Positions 26,313-36,194 are shown, counted from the stretch's first letter. The stretch is DNA of 52,378 nt from an uncultured Dorea sp. (GCA_947388185.1 CANDQP010000004.1:1-52378); one strand, 5' to 3'. Notes: generated by a model not told the origin, from the letters alone. Numbers and translations are program-made.

Positions 26313-26402
26313 TCACTTTTTAAGTGCTATTTGCTTTGCTTCTTTTATTATATCAATCGTTGATTGCGGTGTAAAGCCTTTATTTTTGATGTATCCAAAC
26401 CA
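26313..26402 (-). pseudogene. 3' remnant of an unidentified gene
   Basis: In a frame different from GH127, the last codons before the small orphan gene read KNKGFTPQSTIDIIKEAK and end QIALKK-stop at 26313. The stop is 9 bp before the next start, with the following ribosome-binding site at its end, a typical operon junction. Upstream, the frame runs into the out-of-frame end of the GH127 gene, so the 5' part is missing. It may be the tail of a gene cut when the glycoside hydrolase locus arrived. Weak evidence. Confidence 0.35.
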
Positions 26403-28326
26403 GCATTTCACCAATGCCCCGGTTATTCCAAAGACAGTACGGAATTGCCCGTATTTTATATGGTACTGTCCGGTTCTCTGACAAGCCATACCGGTATAGC
26501 TTACCATCCCACTCTTCCTCAGTTAATCTCTCTGCATCAGCGGTAATAACCACAGTTCCATTCAATAACGCCGGATCAAACTCCGCTTTTAACGCAGTTT
26601 TTGCAGATACCATCAATGAACCCAGATTCTTCCCATTATCTGCTTCTTCAAGACAGTATACCAGAGGGCCTCTGGCAATGGCTAATTTCCCCACATCCGC
26701 GCGTACTCTGGGATGGGCGCGGACAAATACCGGCTCCATATCGAACGATACCCGAATCGTACAATCGGAAGACGGCAACGTATCTATCATGATGTAACCA
26801 TCTCGCCGCTTTGGCTTTGAACTGCTGCCATTTATGATCAGTGAACGAATCCTTCCCCATCCCGGTTCACGGATCGCAAGGGCAAAAGCAGTATCCTGAG
26901 GATTCCCGATCTTAATGATAACTTCATCCTCATAAGGATATCTGGTCTTCATCTGCAGATCGACCGTTTTATTTCCCAACTTTAATTCAGCCTTATTAGA
27001 TACAAACAAGTTAATGTACACTGCACTGTCATCCACTGCATAGATATATTTTGCCAACGACGTTAATGTTCTCGCGATATTCGGCGGACAGCACGCTACT
27101 CCAAGCCACGGACGGCGTTCGGGGAGTACATGATGCAAGGTCCGGTTAGCCTGTAAATGTTCCGGCACTGTCTCCAGAGGATTCACATAGAAAAATTCTT
27201 TTCCTGACAGCGCCATACCGCCTAATACAGTATTATAAAGCGCTCTTTCGAAGACGTCTGCATATTTTCCTTTCCGTTCGATCTGCATCATACGCAGCGA
27301 GAAAAGCGCAAGCGCAACGGACGCACACGTCTCCGAATAGTTATAATTATTCGGGAGATCATAATCACAGGTAAAGCATTCGCCGTCTGCGGCCGCACCC
27401 ACAGAGCCAGTTATAAACATCTGTCTTTGGGCAATGTTATCAAACAGTTCCCTGCAAGCCTCTATCAGCGTTTCATCCTGACATTCATATCCCACATCGG
27501 CCATCGCTGAATAGAGATATAACGCGCGCACAGCATGTCCGTCAGCCGTCTTCTGACTTCGAACAGGCATATGCGCCTGCACGTTATTGTAGCCCAAGTG
27601 TGCAAATTCCGGGAAGATATGATGAAAAGATGGATTTTCAAGCTCTCTGGCAAAATAGTTAGGCGAACTTCCCCTGGCATCTATAAAATATTTTGCCTGT
27701 TCAAGATAACGTTCTTCTTGCGTCGCATAATAAAGCCGGACCAGCGCCAGTTCGATCTCCGGGTGCCCGGGGACTCCGTCCATCTGCCCTTCGTTCCTGC
27801 CAAACAGACGGCATATCAAATCGGCGGTGCGGCACATGATATCAAGAAGCTTTCTTTTTCCTGTCGCCTCATAATAAGCAACTGCAGCCTCTATCAGATG
27901 CCCCGCAGTATATAATTCATGCCCTTCATACAAGTTCGTCCATCGGTTCTGCCGTTCTTTTATCGTATAATATGTATCGAGATATCCGTCCGCCTGCTGA
28001 GCACGGCCGATCAATTCGATCGCATCGTCCGCCTGCTTTTCAAGATCCTCATCCGGGCGCAGCGACAGACTGTATGCAGCTGCCTCCAACCATTTTGCCA
28101 GATCGGTATCCTGAAAAACCGCTCCGTAATATTCCCCCTCACTTTCTTTGGCTGCAATGCGGTAATTCTCAATACTATGGCTGGGAGCGGCATTCTCTAC
28201 CTCGTCGTTCAGTATTTTCCATTGATATGGAATCATGATATTTTGGACAAGAGAAATGTAAGGCGACCAAAATTCATCTTCAATTTTTACCTCTGATAAA
28301 AGAGGCGCATTTAATTTTCCCATCAT
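26380..28326 (-). CDS. glycoside hydrolase family 127, beta-L-arabinofuranosidase-like
   Basis: 648 residues, no signal peptide, so cytoplasmic. GH127 enzymes use a zinc-bound cysteine nucleophile. The family residues are all present: Glu332 and Cys334 in NYSETCAS, Cys412 and Cys413 in GVACCPPNIAR, matching Glu338/Cys340/Cys417/Cys418 of Bifidobacterium HypBA1. An (alpha/alpha)6 barrel (about 10-420) precedes two beta-sandwich domains. The known activity is release of L-arabinose from beta-L-arabinofuranosides, e.g. plant extensin glycans. It overlaps the GH31 stop by 4 bp, so intake and both hydrolases form one operon. The exact substrate is inferred. Confidence 0.92.
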   Translation of the reverse strand: MMGKLNAPLLSEVKIEDEFWSPYISLVQNIMIPYQWKILNDEVENAAPSHSIENYRIAAKESEGEYYGAVFQDTDLAKWLEAAAYSLSLRPDEDLEKQADDAIELIGRAQQADGYLDTYYTIKERQNRWTNLYEGHELYTAGHLIEAAVAYYEATGKRKLLDIMCRTADLICRLFGRNEGQMDGVPGHPEIELALVRLYYATQEERYLEQAKYFIDARGSSPNYFARELENPSFHHIFPEFAHLGYNNVQAHMPVRSQKTADGHAVRALYLYSAMADVGYECQDETLIEACRELFDNIAQRQMFITGSVGAAADGECFTCDYDLPNNYNYSETCASVALALFSLRMMQIERKGKYADVFERALYNTVLGGMALSGKEFFYVNPLETVPEHLQANRTLHHVLPERRPWLGVACCPPNIARTLTSLAKYIYAVDDSAVYINLFVSNKAELKLGNKTVDLQMKTRYPYEDEVIIKIGNPQDTAFALAIREPGWGRIRSLIINGSSSKPKRRDGYIMIDTLPSSDCTIRVSFDMEPVFVRAHPRVRADVGKLAIARGPLVYCLEEADNGKNLGSLMVSAKTALKAEFDPALLNGTVVITADAERLTEEEWDGKLYRYGLSENRTVPYKIRAIPYCLWNNRGIGEMLVWIHQK

Positions 28327-30323
28327 ATATTACCCCCAAAGCCTTTACGGATAAAAAACGGAATCACCGACAGCGGCGCATCGCAATGCAGCGTCTGTCC
28401 GCCGCGATATTCCTTTCCGGTATAGTAATCGGTCCATACATCATCACCAGGCAGATAAACATCCCTCTCTGTCATACCTGCGTATAAGATTGGCGCTGCC
28501 AGAATATCTCTCCCCAGCATAATCTGATCTTCTATTTCCCAGCACGCTTCCTCCTGCGGATAATTATAAAATAACGTCCGAAGAACGGGCGCACCGGTCC
28601 GGGACGCTTCCTCCATCAACTCTTCCACATACGGCCTCAGACGTTCTCTTAGTAACAGAAGGGATTTTATGATCTCATAATTATCCTCCCCATAACTCCA
28701 TACTTCATTCGGACCGCATGTTGTAAAATCAAACAAACCGCTGTCTTCCACCGCAGGCAGTACATCGGACGGACGCCTGTGTCCATGAAGCCTGCAAACA
28801 GGAGAAAACACTCCGAACTGAAACCACCGGATCAATAATTCCCTAAAATCCGGGTCCTCAGGATCTCCTCCCCAGAATCCGCCTATATCGCTCGTCCACC
28901 AGGACAGCCCTGACAAACCGGCATTCAGACCGGCTCTCATCTGCATACGGAATGAACGGAAAGAAGAATATATGTCTCCCGACCATACCAACGCGCCAAA
29001 ACGCTGGCTTCCGCTCCATGCGCTCCTGGTCAGGTTAATGGGCGCCTCTGCCCCATCTGCAATCTGGCCGTCATATAACGCTCTGGAGTAGAAAATAGGA
29101 TAAGCGCAGGCAACCTCCTGTGCAGAGCCGATACGAAAGCGGTAATTGTCAAAATCATAGCACTGGAATTCCGGTTCCGCTTCATCCAGCCAGAAGAGAT
29201 GAATCCCATACTGCCCATAATTCTTCTTAATCTTCTGATACATATACTCGCGGGCCTCCGAAGTAGTCGGATCATAGAACACCTGCGCGCCGAGGCAATG
29301 ATACTGTGTACGCACACCGCGGTCCGTCTGAATCAGGAAGCCTCTCTGCTTCATTTCAGGATAATTCTCGCTGAGCGGATCAACCGTCGGCCATACCGAA
29401 ACCATCACTTCGATCCCCATAGCTTTCAATTCATCAACCATAGCTTTGGGATCCGGGAAATATTCCGAATCAAAGCTCCAGTCTCCCTGATGCTTCCAAT
29501 GAAAGAAATCTATTACAATCACTGAAATCGGAAGATTTCTCTTTTTATACTCCCGCGCAACCGAAAGCACCTCATCCTGCGTATGATAACGCAGCTTGGA
29601 CTGCCAAAAACCCGATGCAAAATGCGGGAATTTTCCTGGTCTTCCCGTAACTGCCGTATATTTTTCAATCAACTCTGCCGGCGTATCTCCCACAGTAATC
29701 CAATAATCAATAACCTGTGATGCTTCTGCCGTCCAACGGGTCAGATTCTTCGCAAAATTGACCGTTCCGACAGCCGGATTGTTCCATAAAAATCCATATC
29801 CCGTGTTGGAAATATAAAACGGAACAGAAGATTGAGAATTCTTCTGACACAGTTCCAGTTCCGCTCCTTTCAATTCCAAAAACTGAAGCTGGCGCTGACC
29901 CATTCCATAGATTTTCTCTCCGTCTTTCGGTTCAAAGGTCATCGTAACTTCCGGCATCTTTCCGCCAAACGGTTTGAAGATACGCGCATAATTATCGGTT
30001 GCCATCTTATCCGCATCAACGGCGCGGTCCTCCCACCGCTCTTTTAACACAGTCTTCCCCTTCAAATCAACGAACGTTATCCGGCCCAAATGATCAATGG
30101 CGGCCTTTAGTTTACCGTTCGTGATACTTGCCTGATTCTGCGAGATTACGATCGATGCGTTTTGATTCTCTGCCGGAAGCAGCGCCCAGTCCTGCTGCGG
30201 CATTTCGTAAAGATGCGTAATCCGCACACGAAGGCTGTCGCATCCCCAGGGTTCTATCCACATCAGCTCATCATCATAATGCCATATTAAACGATTATTT
30301 CTTTGTGTAACAATACCTTTCAT
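28323..30323 (-). CDS. glycoside hydrolase family 31, alpha-xylosidase-like
   Basis: 666 residues, cytoplasmic. An N-terminal beta-sandwich (about 1-225) precedes the GH31 (beta/alpha)8 barrel. Catalytic nucleophile Asp380 lies in HLFWLDEAEPE and acid/base Asp450 in LVWSGDIYSS. The WLDEAEPE form and DFFHWKHQGDWSFD are typical of alpha-xylosidases (YicI/XylS group), which remove alpha-1,6-xylose from xyloglucan oligosaccharides, rather than of alpha-glucosidases. It is 15 bp after the ABC permease gene and overlaps GH127. Substrate by family only. Confidence 0.9.
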   Translation of the reverse strand: MKGIVTQRNNRLIWHYDDELMWIEPWGCDSLRVRITHLYEMPQQDWALLPAENQNASIVISQNQASITNGKLKAAIDHLGRITFVDLKGKTVLKERWEDRAVDADKMATDNYARIFKPFGGKMPEVTMTFEPKDGEKIYGMGQRQLQFLELKGAELELCQKNSQSSVPFYISNTGYGFLWNNPAVGTVNFAKNLTRWTAEASQVIDYWITVGDTPAELIEKYTAVTGRPGKFPHFASGFWQSKLRYHTQDEVLSVAREYKKRNLPISVIVIDFFHWKHQGDWSFDSEYFPDPKAMVDELKAMGIEVMVSVWPTVDPLSENYPEMKQRGFLIQTDRGVRTQYHCLGAQVFYDPTTSEAREYMYQKIKKNYGQYGIHLFWLDEAEPEFQCYDFDNYRFRIGSAQEVACAYPIFYSRALYDGQIADGAEAPINLTRSAWSGSQRFGALVWSGDIYSSFRSFRMQMRAGLNAGLSGLSWWTSDIGGFWGGDPEDPDFRELLIRWFQFGVFSPVCRLHGHRRPSDVLPAVEDSGLFDFTTCGPNEVWSYGEDNYEIIKSLLLLRERLRPYVEELMEEASRTGAPVLRTLFYNYPQEEACWEIEDQIMLGRDILAAPILYAGMTERDVYLPGDDVWTDYYTGKEYRGGQTLHCDAPLSVIPFFIRKGFGGNI

Positions 30324-30338
30324 ACATTCTCACCTCAT

Positions 30339-31199
30339 CTATCCTTTTACTGCTCCGCCTGCCAGTCCCCCTACAATATGTTTCTGCAGCGCAACAAATA
30401 ATACAATAATCGGCAGCTCTGTTATCACACCATACGCCATGATCATATTCCATTGTGTACCGTACGCATCCATAAACTGATAGATACCGGATGTCATCGG
30501 CAGCAAATCGGCTTTGTTATTAAATGTTATTGAATAAATCAAATCATTCCATCCGTAGATAAAAGAAAAAGCCGCCGCAGTTATAATACCGCTTTTACAA
30601 ACCGGAAGCGTAACCTTCAAGAATGCAGTAAACTGATTGCATCCGTCAATCAACGCCGCTTCTTCTATCTCATGCGGATACGCAAGGAAAATCGGCCGCA
30701 AAACCATAATAACAAAAGGAATCGAAATGGTCGCCGTCGCCAATATAGGCGCCAGATAGGAATTTAGAATCCCAGCTTTGCTGAATATCAAAAACAACGG
30801 CGTTAAAATCAGCGAAGCCGGAAGCATCTGTGTAACAAGAAAAGTCAACAATATCGGCTTTTTACCTGGTATATTGAATCTTGAAATGCCATAGCCTGCA
30901 GGAATCGACAGGATCAGTGAAAGAATCATAGAACCTGTAGCAATGATCCCGCTGTTCCTGAACTGTACAGGAAGATTTGCTGTTTTTGTCTTATTCAAGA
31001 TCTGATTTATGTAATTTTCCAGATGAATCTTCTTCGGCCACCACGTCTGCACACGGGAAAATATTTCCTGATCGCTTTTCAGTGAAGAAATAAGAATCCA
31101 ATATACCGGAAAGAGAAAGACAACAGCAATGATAACAGCAATAATTGTATACGCTATATCTCTCGAACATTCATTTCTGAATAATCTTCTCATAATCAA
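30339..31199 (-). CDS. sugar ABC transporter permease, MalG/CUT1 type
   Basis: 286 residues, six transmembrane helices. The EAA cytoplasmic loop EIEEAALIDGCNQFTAFLKV contacts the ATPase. The C-terminus VGGLAGGAVKG is typical of MalG-like subunits. It pairs with the upstream MalF-like permease, overlapping it by 4 bp. No ATPase gene is nearby, so a shared MsmX-type ATPase elsewhere is expected. The start may be the second Met (MRRLFRN). Confidence 0.93.
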   Translation of the reverse strand: MIMRRLFRNECSRDIAYTIIAVIIAVVFLFPVYWILISSLKSDQEIFSRVQTWWPKKIHLENYINQILNKTKTANLPVQFRNSGIIATGSMILSLILSIPAGYGISRFNIPGKKPILLTFLVTQMLPASLILTPLFLIFSKAGILNSYLAPILATATISIPFVIMVLRPIFLAYPHEIEEAALIDGCNQFTAFLKVTLPVCKSGIITAAAFSFIYGWNDLIYSITFNNKADLLPMTSGIYQFMDAYGTQWNMIMAYGVITELPIIVLFVALQKHIVGGLAGGAVKG

Positions 31200-32107
31200 T
31201 TCACCTCATCCTTTCCGATTGCCGCCAGATAAATAAGCGCCACAACAAACAAACATACAAACAATACATTGGCAACAGCCGCTCCCTGACCGAAATAATA
31301 TGTTTTAAAGGACAGATTATAGGAATATGTTGACAATACTTCTGATGCGTCTACCGGGCCGCCGCCTGTCGCCACATAAACAAGATCAAACACTTTGAAC
31401 GTATATACAAATCCCAGCAAAAGAACGGAAAAGATAGACTGTTTGATCATTGGCACAGTAATATAGATAAACCGCTGTACTGATTTTGCACCATCAATAC
31501 TGGCACTTTCATAAATATCTGCCGGTATGTTATCCAAACCCGTTGACAGCAGAAGCATATTAAACGGAATACCAACCCAAGTGTTGGCGATTACAAGCCC
31601 CCACATAACCGTCTCAGAAGACATAAGCCATTCAACAGGCTGATCAGTCAGATGAAGCGAAACCATAATGGAGTTGATAATTCCTCCGGATGGACTGAGC
31701 ATAAACTTCCAGAGCAGCGCATTAACTGTCATCGGCATCATATAACCGATCACAAGCAAGCCTTTGATGTAACGTGCGGCTCTGAATTTCTTGCTGAAGA
31801 ACAGCGCCAGGCCAAAACCTATCATAAACTGAAAAAGTATACAGAGTATTGTAAAGAAAAATGTATTATACAACGCCTTCCACATAGTTGAATCCTGAAA
31901 AATTGTAATATAATTCTGTAATCCAATATAATCCGAATGACCTTGTCCAATACTCTGCGCAGTCATATCCAAAAAACTGATATAAATATTATAAATGATT
32001 GGATAACCAATCAAAGCAAGCATAAAAATCAAAGCAGGCAGGACATACCCATATCCATATATTAAACTTTTATCCTTTGCCTTTACAGATAAAGCTGATC
32101 TCTTCAT
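31196..32107 (-). CDS. sugar ABC transporter permease, MalF/CUT1 type
   Basis: 303 residues, six transmembrane helices. The EAA loop reads DIYESASIDGAKSVQRFIYI, followed by TVPMIK. It is the first permease of the CUT1 oligosaccharide importer, downstream of the binding protein gene and coupled to the MalG-like gene by a 4-bp overlap. AAGGAGAATAGG precedes the start. This importer probably brings in the oligosaccharide that the GH31 and GH127 enzymes degrade. Confidence 0.93.
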   Translation of the reverse strand: MKRSALSVKAKDKSLIYGYGYVLPALIFMLALIGYPIIYNIYISFLDMTAQSIGQGHSDYIGLQNYITIFQDSTMWKALYNTFFFTILCILFQFMIGFGLALFFSKKFRAARYIKGLLVIGYMMPMTVNALLWKFMLSPSGGIINSIMVSLHLTDQPVEWLMSSETVMWGLVIANTWVGIPFNMLLLSTGLDNIPADIYESASIDGAKSVQRFIYITVPMIKQSIFSVLLLGFVYTFKVFDLVYVATGGGPVDASEVLSTYSYNLSFKTYYFGQGAAVANVLFVCLFVVALIYLAAIGKDEVN

Positions 32108-32192
32108 AGTTAACCTATTCTCCTTGTTGATGCAGGAAAAGGTATATCACAAATTGTGATATACCTTTTATATCTACAATGTGTACACGTGA

Positions 32193-33449
32193 TTATTCAT
32201 CTAAGGATGCCTGGATTTCAGAAATAGTCGCCGCGGCGTCTTTGCAGGCCTGTTCCGGTGTCTTCTCACTTGTCAGCGAAGCCTGACAAGCCTCAATGAT
32301 CGCATTATCGACCTCTGTCCACTTCGGGTACGGTCCGCGGGGATAAGTAAAAGAAAGCGCGTCCGCAAATGTTTTCATAACAGGATCATCTCCGTAAAGT
32401 TCATCATTATCAACATCAGACCGCGGAGAAAACTTGGAAATACTCTTCGTATAGTCGCCGCTGATATCTTTTCCTACAAAATATTCTATGAATTCCATAC
32501 ATGCTTCTGCATTGCCGTCCTTCGTTATACAGATGGATTCTCCTCCCAGACAGGAAGCGTTTACCTTATCAATCGGGATATCAACAACACCGAAGTTAAG
32601 ATCACTGTAATCGTTGCGAAGCGTCCCTACATTCCAGGAACCGTTGATCATCATTGCACAGTTTCCCGAACCAAACTGCTTGCACACATCAGCCTGAGAC
32701 CAATTCAAGACTTCTTTATTAGCGAGTTTTTTCTGCACAAAATCCGAATAATATGTCATAGCCTTTATACTTTCTTCGGAATCCATGCTTGTCCAGTCAC
32801 CCTCAGCGGACCATAAGAAAGGCATAAACTGGAAAGTACATTCCGCATTTTTAATTGCAGAAAATGCCATCCCATAGACTCCATCCTTTGTCAGCGCCTC
32901 TGCACAGGATACCAGCTCGTCCCATGTTGCCGGCGGCTCAAGTTCTGCTTCCTCAAACATATCCACATTGTAAAACAGTTCCAGATTATTACAAGAATAC
33001 GGAATTCCATACATCTTTCCGTCATAACAACTGGAATTGATAATGGATTCCAATAATTGATTTTCATCCCATGCATCATACAACTCTTTGATATCCTGAA
33101 ATACACCCATTTCACCGTAACTGATAACCTCAGGATTATCTACATACACCATATCCGGAAGTTCACCCGCCATATTTCCGATCGTCAGCTGCTTGGTCTG
33201 CTCCTCACGGGCTACCCATTCAGTCTCAACATAGACATCTTTGCTCTGTTCATTGAACTCTGCAAGCATCTCTTCAAATGGCTCAACTTCCGGAGATACA
33301 TTGCTATGCCAAAGCGTAACAACTGTCTTGCCATCGGCGTTTGAACTGTCACCGTCTGATTTTGTATCATCAGATCCGCCGCCGCACCCTGCTAACATAC
33401 CGGCTAACATAGTACCTGTCAATATTGCCGTAAGTAAATTTTTCTTCAT
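32193..33449 (-). CDS. sugar ABC transporter substrate-binding lipoprotein
   Basis: 418 residues. Lipoprotein signal peptide MKKNLLTAILTGTMLAGMLA with lipobox LAGC (Cys22) and a Ser/Gly/Asp-rich linker. Then comes a family 1 extracellular solute-binding domain (TVVTLWHSNVSPEVEPFEEM, MYGIPYSCNNLELFYN, GNCAMMINGSWNVG). It is tethered to the outer membrane face and delivers oligosaccharide to the two permeases. GGAGG lies 9 nt before the ATG. Its promoter carries a long palindrome likely bound by the upstream-encoded YesN regulator. Confidence 0.94.
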   Translation of the reverse strand: MKKNLLTAILTGTMLAGMLAGCGGGSDDTKSDGDSSNADGKTVVTLWHSNVSPEVEPFEEMLAEFNEQSKDVYVETEWVAREEQTKQLTIGNMAGELPDMVYVDNPEVISYGEMGVFQDIKELYDAWDENQLLESIINSSCYDGKMYGIPYSCNNLELFYNVDMFEEAELEPPATWDELVSCAEALTKDGVYGMAFSAIKNAECTFQFMPFLWSAEGDWTSMDSEESIKAMTYYSDFVQKKLANKEVLNWSQADVCKQFGSGNCAMMINGSWNVGTLRNDYSDLNFGVVDIPIDKVNASCLGGESICITKDGNAEACMEFIEYFVGKDISGDYTKSISKFSPRSDVDNDELYGDDPVMKTFADALSFTYPRGPYPKWTEVDNAIIEACQASLTSEKTPEQACKDAAATISEIQASLDE

Positions 33450-33485
33450 TTTCTCGTTCCTCCTATTTATTTTTTGTTATTTGTT

Positions 33486-33540
33486 ATTATAATCATAAAT
33501 TGAAAGAACCTTTCTTAAAATATGAATATTTTAAGAAAGG
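33486..33540 (-). promoter_or_regulatory. promoter of the sugar operon with palindromic operator
   Basis: Minus strand: -10 TATAAT at 33486-33491. Where the -35 should lie there is no consensus hexamer but a perfect palindrome of 15-bp arms, CCTTTCTTAAAATAT (33509-33523) and its complement (33526-33540), separated by 2 bp. A palindrome overlapping a weak -35 suggests an activator site, most simply for the AraC-type regulator encoded just upstream. Confidence 0.6.
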
Positions 33541-33569
33541 TGGACATTTTCTTTTTAATGTCCACCTTT
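33536..33569 (-). terminator. terminator downstream of yesMN, sharing an arm with the operator palindrome
   Basis: AAAGGTGGACATT (33536-33548) pairs perfectly with AATGTCCACCTTT (33557-33569) around an 8-nt loop. On the minus strand it is followed by CTTAAAATATTC, only a moderate T-tract. Five bases are shared with the neighbouring palindrome, so only one of the two hairpins can form at a time in RNA. Confidence 0.65.
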
Positions 33570-33622
33570 CCGTATTTTTCGTCGTAATATCCAAAAATAA
33601 CCGACCTTTTTTGTTTACTTTT

Positions 33623-34372
33623 TTAGTCAGTTCTTTTCTGAGCGGCTTGGCGGGCATATTCCCTGGCAGAAACCCCCGTTGCCTCTTTGAATATACGGCA
33701 AAAATATTTTATATCGGTATATCCCACATCAAATGCGATCTGATATATCTTCTTATTACTTTTACTTAACATTTCTTTTGCATGCTCGATCCTTCTCTCT
33801 TTCAGATACCGGACAAAGGGCTGTCCCACCTGTTTCGAGAACAAAGTGCTCAGATATTCCGGAGTAACAAGATGTTCTTGAGCATACTTTTCCAGAGACA
33901 ATTTATCCATATAATGACGTTCAATATCTTTTACAATTTTGTTGATCATCATAGAGGAATAGTTCGCGGATTCAGACTCCGTTACCGCATCAAGCTTCGG
34001 AGTGAATTCCTTCTCAATTTTCTGCAGAAGGCTTTGGACTGCAGACATTGTAATCGGTTTGAGGAGATAATCCGTCACACCAAGCCGGATACCCTTGCGT
34101 GCATATTCAAAATCCGCATAACCTGAAATAATGACAAAACGGCAATCATACTCTGTAGATACAAGATGTTCAATCATTTCCAGACCATTGACACGCGGCA
34201 TCTGAATATCTGTAAAAATAACGTCGGGCTTATACTGCTGTGCAAGCAGCATACCTTCGTATCCATTCTCCGCAATTGCTACAACCTGATAGTTTTCCCC
34301 AAAATTATTGATCATTTTAGCCAGACCAGTTCGGGCTCTGTATTCATCTTCCACAATAATTATTCTCAGCAT
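33623..34372 (-). CDS. YesN-type response regulator, AraC-family DNA-binding domain
   Basis: About 249 residues from MLRIIIVEDEYRARTGLAKM. Receiver domain with Asp in VIFTDIQMPRVNG (residue 55) and Lys in DYLLKPITM. C-terminal AraC HTH pair (about 150-245: SLEKYAQEHLVTPEYLSTLF; IYQIAFDVGYTDIKYFCRIF). AAGGAG is 5 nt before the ATG, 2 bp after the kinase stop; a GTG at 34378 is possible. It probably activates the neighbouring sugar transport and hydrolase operon. Confidence 0.93.
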   Translation of the reverse strand: MLRIIIVEDEYRARTGLAKMINNFGENYQVVAIAENGYEGMLLAQQYKPDVIFTDIQMPRVNGLEMIEHLVSTEYDCRFVIISGYADFEYARKGIRLGVTDYLLKPITMSAVQSLLQKIEKEFTPKLDAVTESESANYSSMMINKIVKDIERHYMDKLSLEKYAQEHLVTPEYLSTLFSKQVGQPFVRYLKERRIEHAKEMLSKSNKKIYQIAFDVGYTDIKYFCRIFKEATGVSAREYARQAAQKRTD

Positions 34373-34374
34373 AC

Positions 34375-36153
34375 TCACTCCTTATCAATCGGAATTGTCA
34401 GAACGACGGTCGTCCCTTTCCCCTGCCTGCTTTCAAAACACATATCCGCAGATCCCCCGTAATAACTTTCCAGACGGTTTCTTACATTAGCAACGCCTAT
34501 GTGCACGCCGCTCTTTGCAGAATGATTGATCTCATTTAGATTCCGTCCTCCGTCTTCCATCCCCGTGCCGTTATCTGATATCGTCAGTACCAGCATGTCT
34601 CTCTTCTTCCGGAAACGTATCTCCAAATATCCGCCCTCCTGGATTCCCGCAAATCCATGTATAATTGCATTTTCAATTAACGGCTGTATAAGCATTTTAC
34701 GGATAAGAAGCTCCCTTGTCTCCTCGGGCATATCAATCATATATTCAAAACTGTCCGAAAATCTCTGCCGCTGCAGAGAAAGATAACGTTTTAACCATTC
34801 TGCTTCTTGCTGTACCGGAACAACTGTGTCAATGTTTGAAATACTATACCGCAGTATGCTCGCCAGATCAGACAGCATTTCACTGATTTGGTATTGTTCA
34901 TTCTCGATTGCAATCCAGTTAATAGAATCCAAAGTATTATATAGAAAATGCGGATTAATCTGCGCTTCCAAAGCATATAATTCCGCTCTTCTCTGCCTGT
35001 CAACCGCCTCCAGATTCTTTTTTTGCTGCAATTCCAGCTCTGACAGCAATTTTTTAATGCGTATACTCATCTCATTAAACTGCATTAAAACCGGCTGGAA
35101 TTCATCTTCTATCGTAATCGGAAGCTGCATACCGATCTCTCCCCGTCCAAACGCTTTTAATCCATCTGCCAGATTATTCAGATTTTTTGTAAAATACTGT
35201 GTTATGCTAAAACTGCTTATGACAGCGACAATAATGATCGCACCAAAAAGAATAGCTATTAATATCTTAAAATCACTCAGGCTGCTCATCAGTTTACCGC
35301 GCGAAACTATAGAACGCAATACCCAGTCTGAATTTGAAACCGTACTCTGATGAATCATATATTGTTTCGTATCATCATACCCGTTGGATGCTTCCCACTG
35401 CTCATAATTCTCCCGAATGGCTGAAGTATTATTGGCATAATAAATCATCCCTTCACCGTCAATCAGCTCAATATCTCCTCCAAAGACAGAACCCCACGTA
35501 TTATCATCATCCAAACAGTCTAAGAAGCTATCATCCAATCCCAATGCAAGGATACCGATCGTTTTCTTCGCTACATTATCCTTCAAGGGCATTACCATAT
35601 AGAGCGAAGGCGCATATCTTTGATTGACCTCAAAACTCTCCTTCGTAAATATCAAACATACCGAATCACTTCCCAGCGCCTTTTCCGACACCTCCTGACG
35701 AAATTCTTCATTCGCCCAGATAGAATTATCCTGTACATTATTGAATGTTTCATATGTATAAAAATCATCCTGCAATCCAATATATGCGGCGCTATACAGA
35801 TAATCGCTCTGCGAAACGAATTCAATAAATCGTTGGTGTATATTACTTTTTTCCCGTGCCACATTGCTTTGCCTTGCCAGAGCCCAACAGCTGCTCCGAA
35901 TACTCTGGTCCGTAATCATCTGATACATAATATTATAAATAGAATCTATACGATGCTCCAAAAACTCCGTGCTTTCCTTCAATTTATATTCGACCAATGT
36001 CTCGGCCTGTTCTTCAAATGTCTGTGACATGGAATTCCACAAAACACCTATGACTATCATAAGCGGCAGAATGATCACGGCAACTATGACCAATATCATC
36101 TTCTCTGTCCACCGTAGTTTACGTCCCTGTCTTCCTGATTGTTTTCTCTGCAT
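34375..36153 (-). CDS. YesM-type sensor histidine kinase
   Basis: 592 residues. Two transmembrane helices (about 18-40 and 297-318) flank a large extracytoplasmic dCache-like sensor. A HAMP-like segment follows, then the His_kinase domain of the LytS/YesM class, with phosphoacceptor His402 in AQINPHFLYNTLDSINW. The ATPase part has LIENAIIHGF and ISDNGTGM. It is paired with YesN, as at many clostridial oligosaccharide loci, where the ligand is a sugar or a binding-protein complex. It starts just downstream of the accessory Sec terminator. Confidence 0.93.
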   Translation of the reverse strand: MQRKQSGRQGRKLRWTEKMILVIVAVIILPLMIVIGVLWNSMSQTFEEQAETLVEYKLKESTEFLEHRIDSIYNIMYQMITDQSIRSSCWALARQSNVAREKSNIHQRFIEFVSQSDYLYSAAYIGLQDDFYTYETFNNVQDNSIWANEEFRQEVSEKALGSDSVCLIFTKESFEVNQRYAPSLYMVMPLKDNVAKKTIGILALGLDDSFLDCLDDDNTWGSVFGGDIELIDGEGMIYYANNTSAIRENYEQWEASNGYDDTKQYMIHQSTVSNSDWVLRSIVSRGKLMSSLSDFKILIAILFGAIIIVAVISSFSITQYFTKNLNNLADGLKAFGRGEIGMQLPITIEDEFQPVLMQFNEMSIRIKKLLSELELQQKKNLEAVDRQRRAELYALEAQINPHFLYNTLDSINWIAIENEQYQISEMLSDLASILRYSISNIDTVVPVQQEAEWLKRYLSLQRQRFSDSFEYMIDMPEETRELLIRKMLIQPLIENAIIHGFAGIQEGGYLEIRFRKKRDMLVLTISDNGTGMEDGGRNLNEINHSAKSGVHIGVANVRNRLESYYGGSADMCFESRQGKGTTVVLTIPIDKE

Positions 36154-36194
36154 ATTTCCACCTCAGTAGAATCTTCCATATTTCTCCGCAAAAA

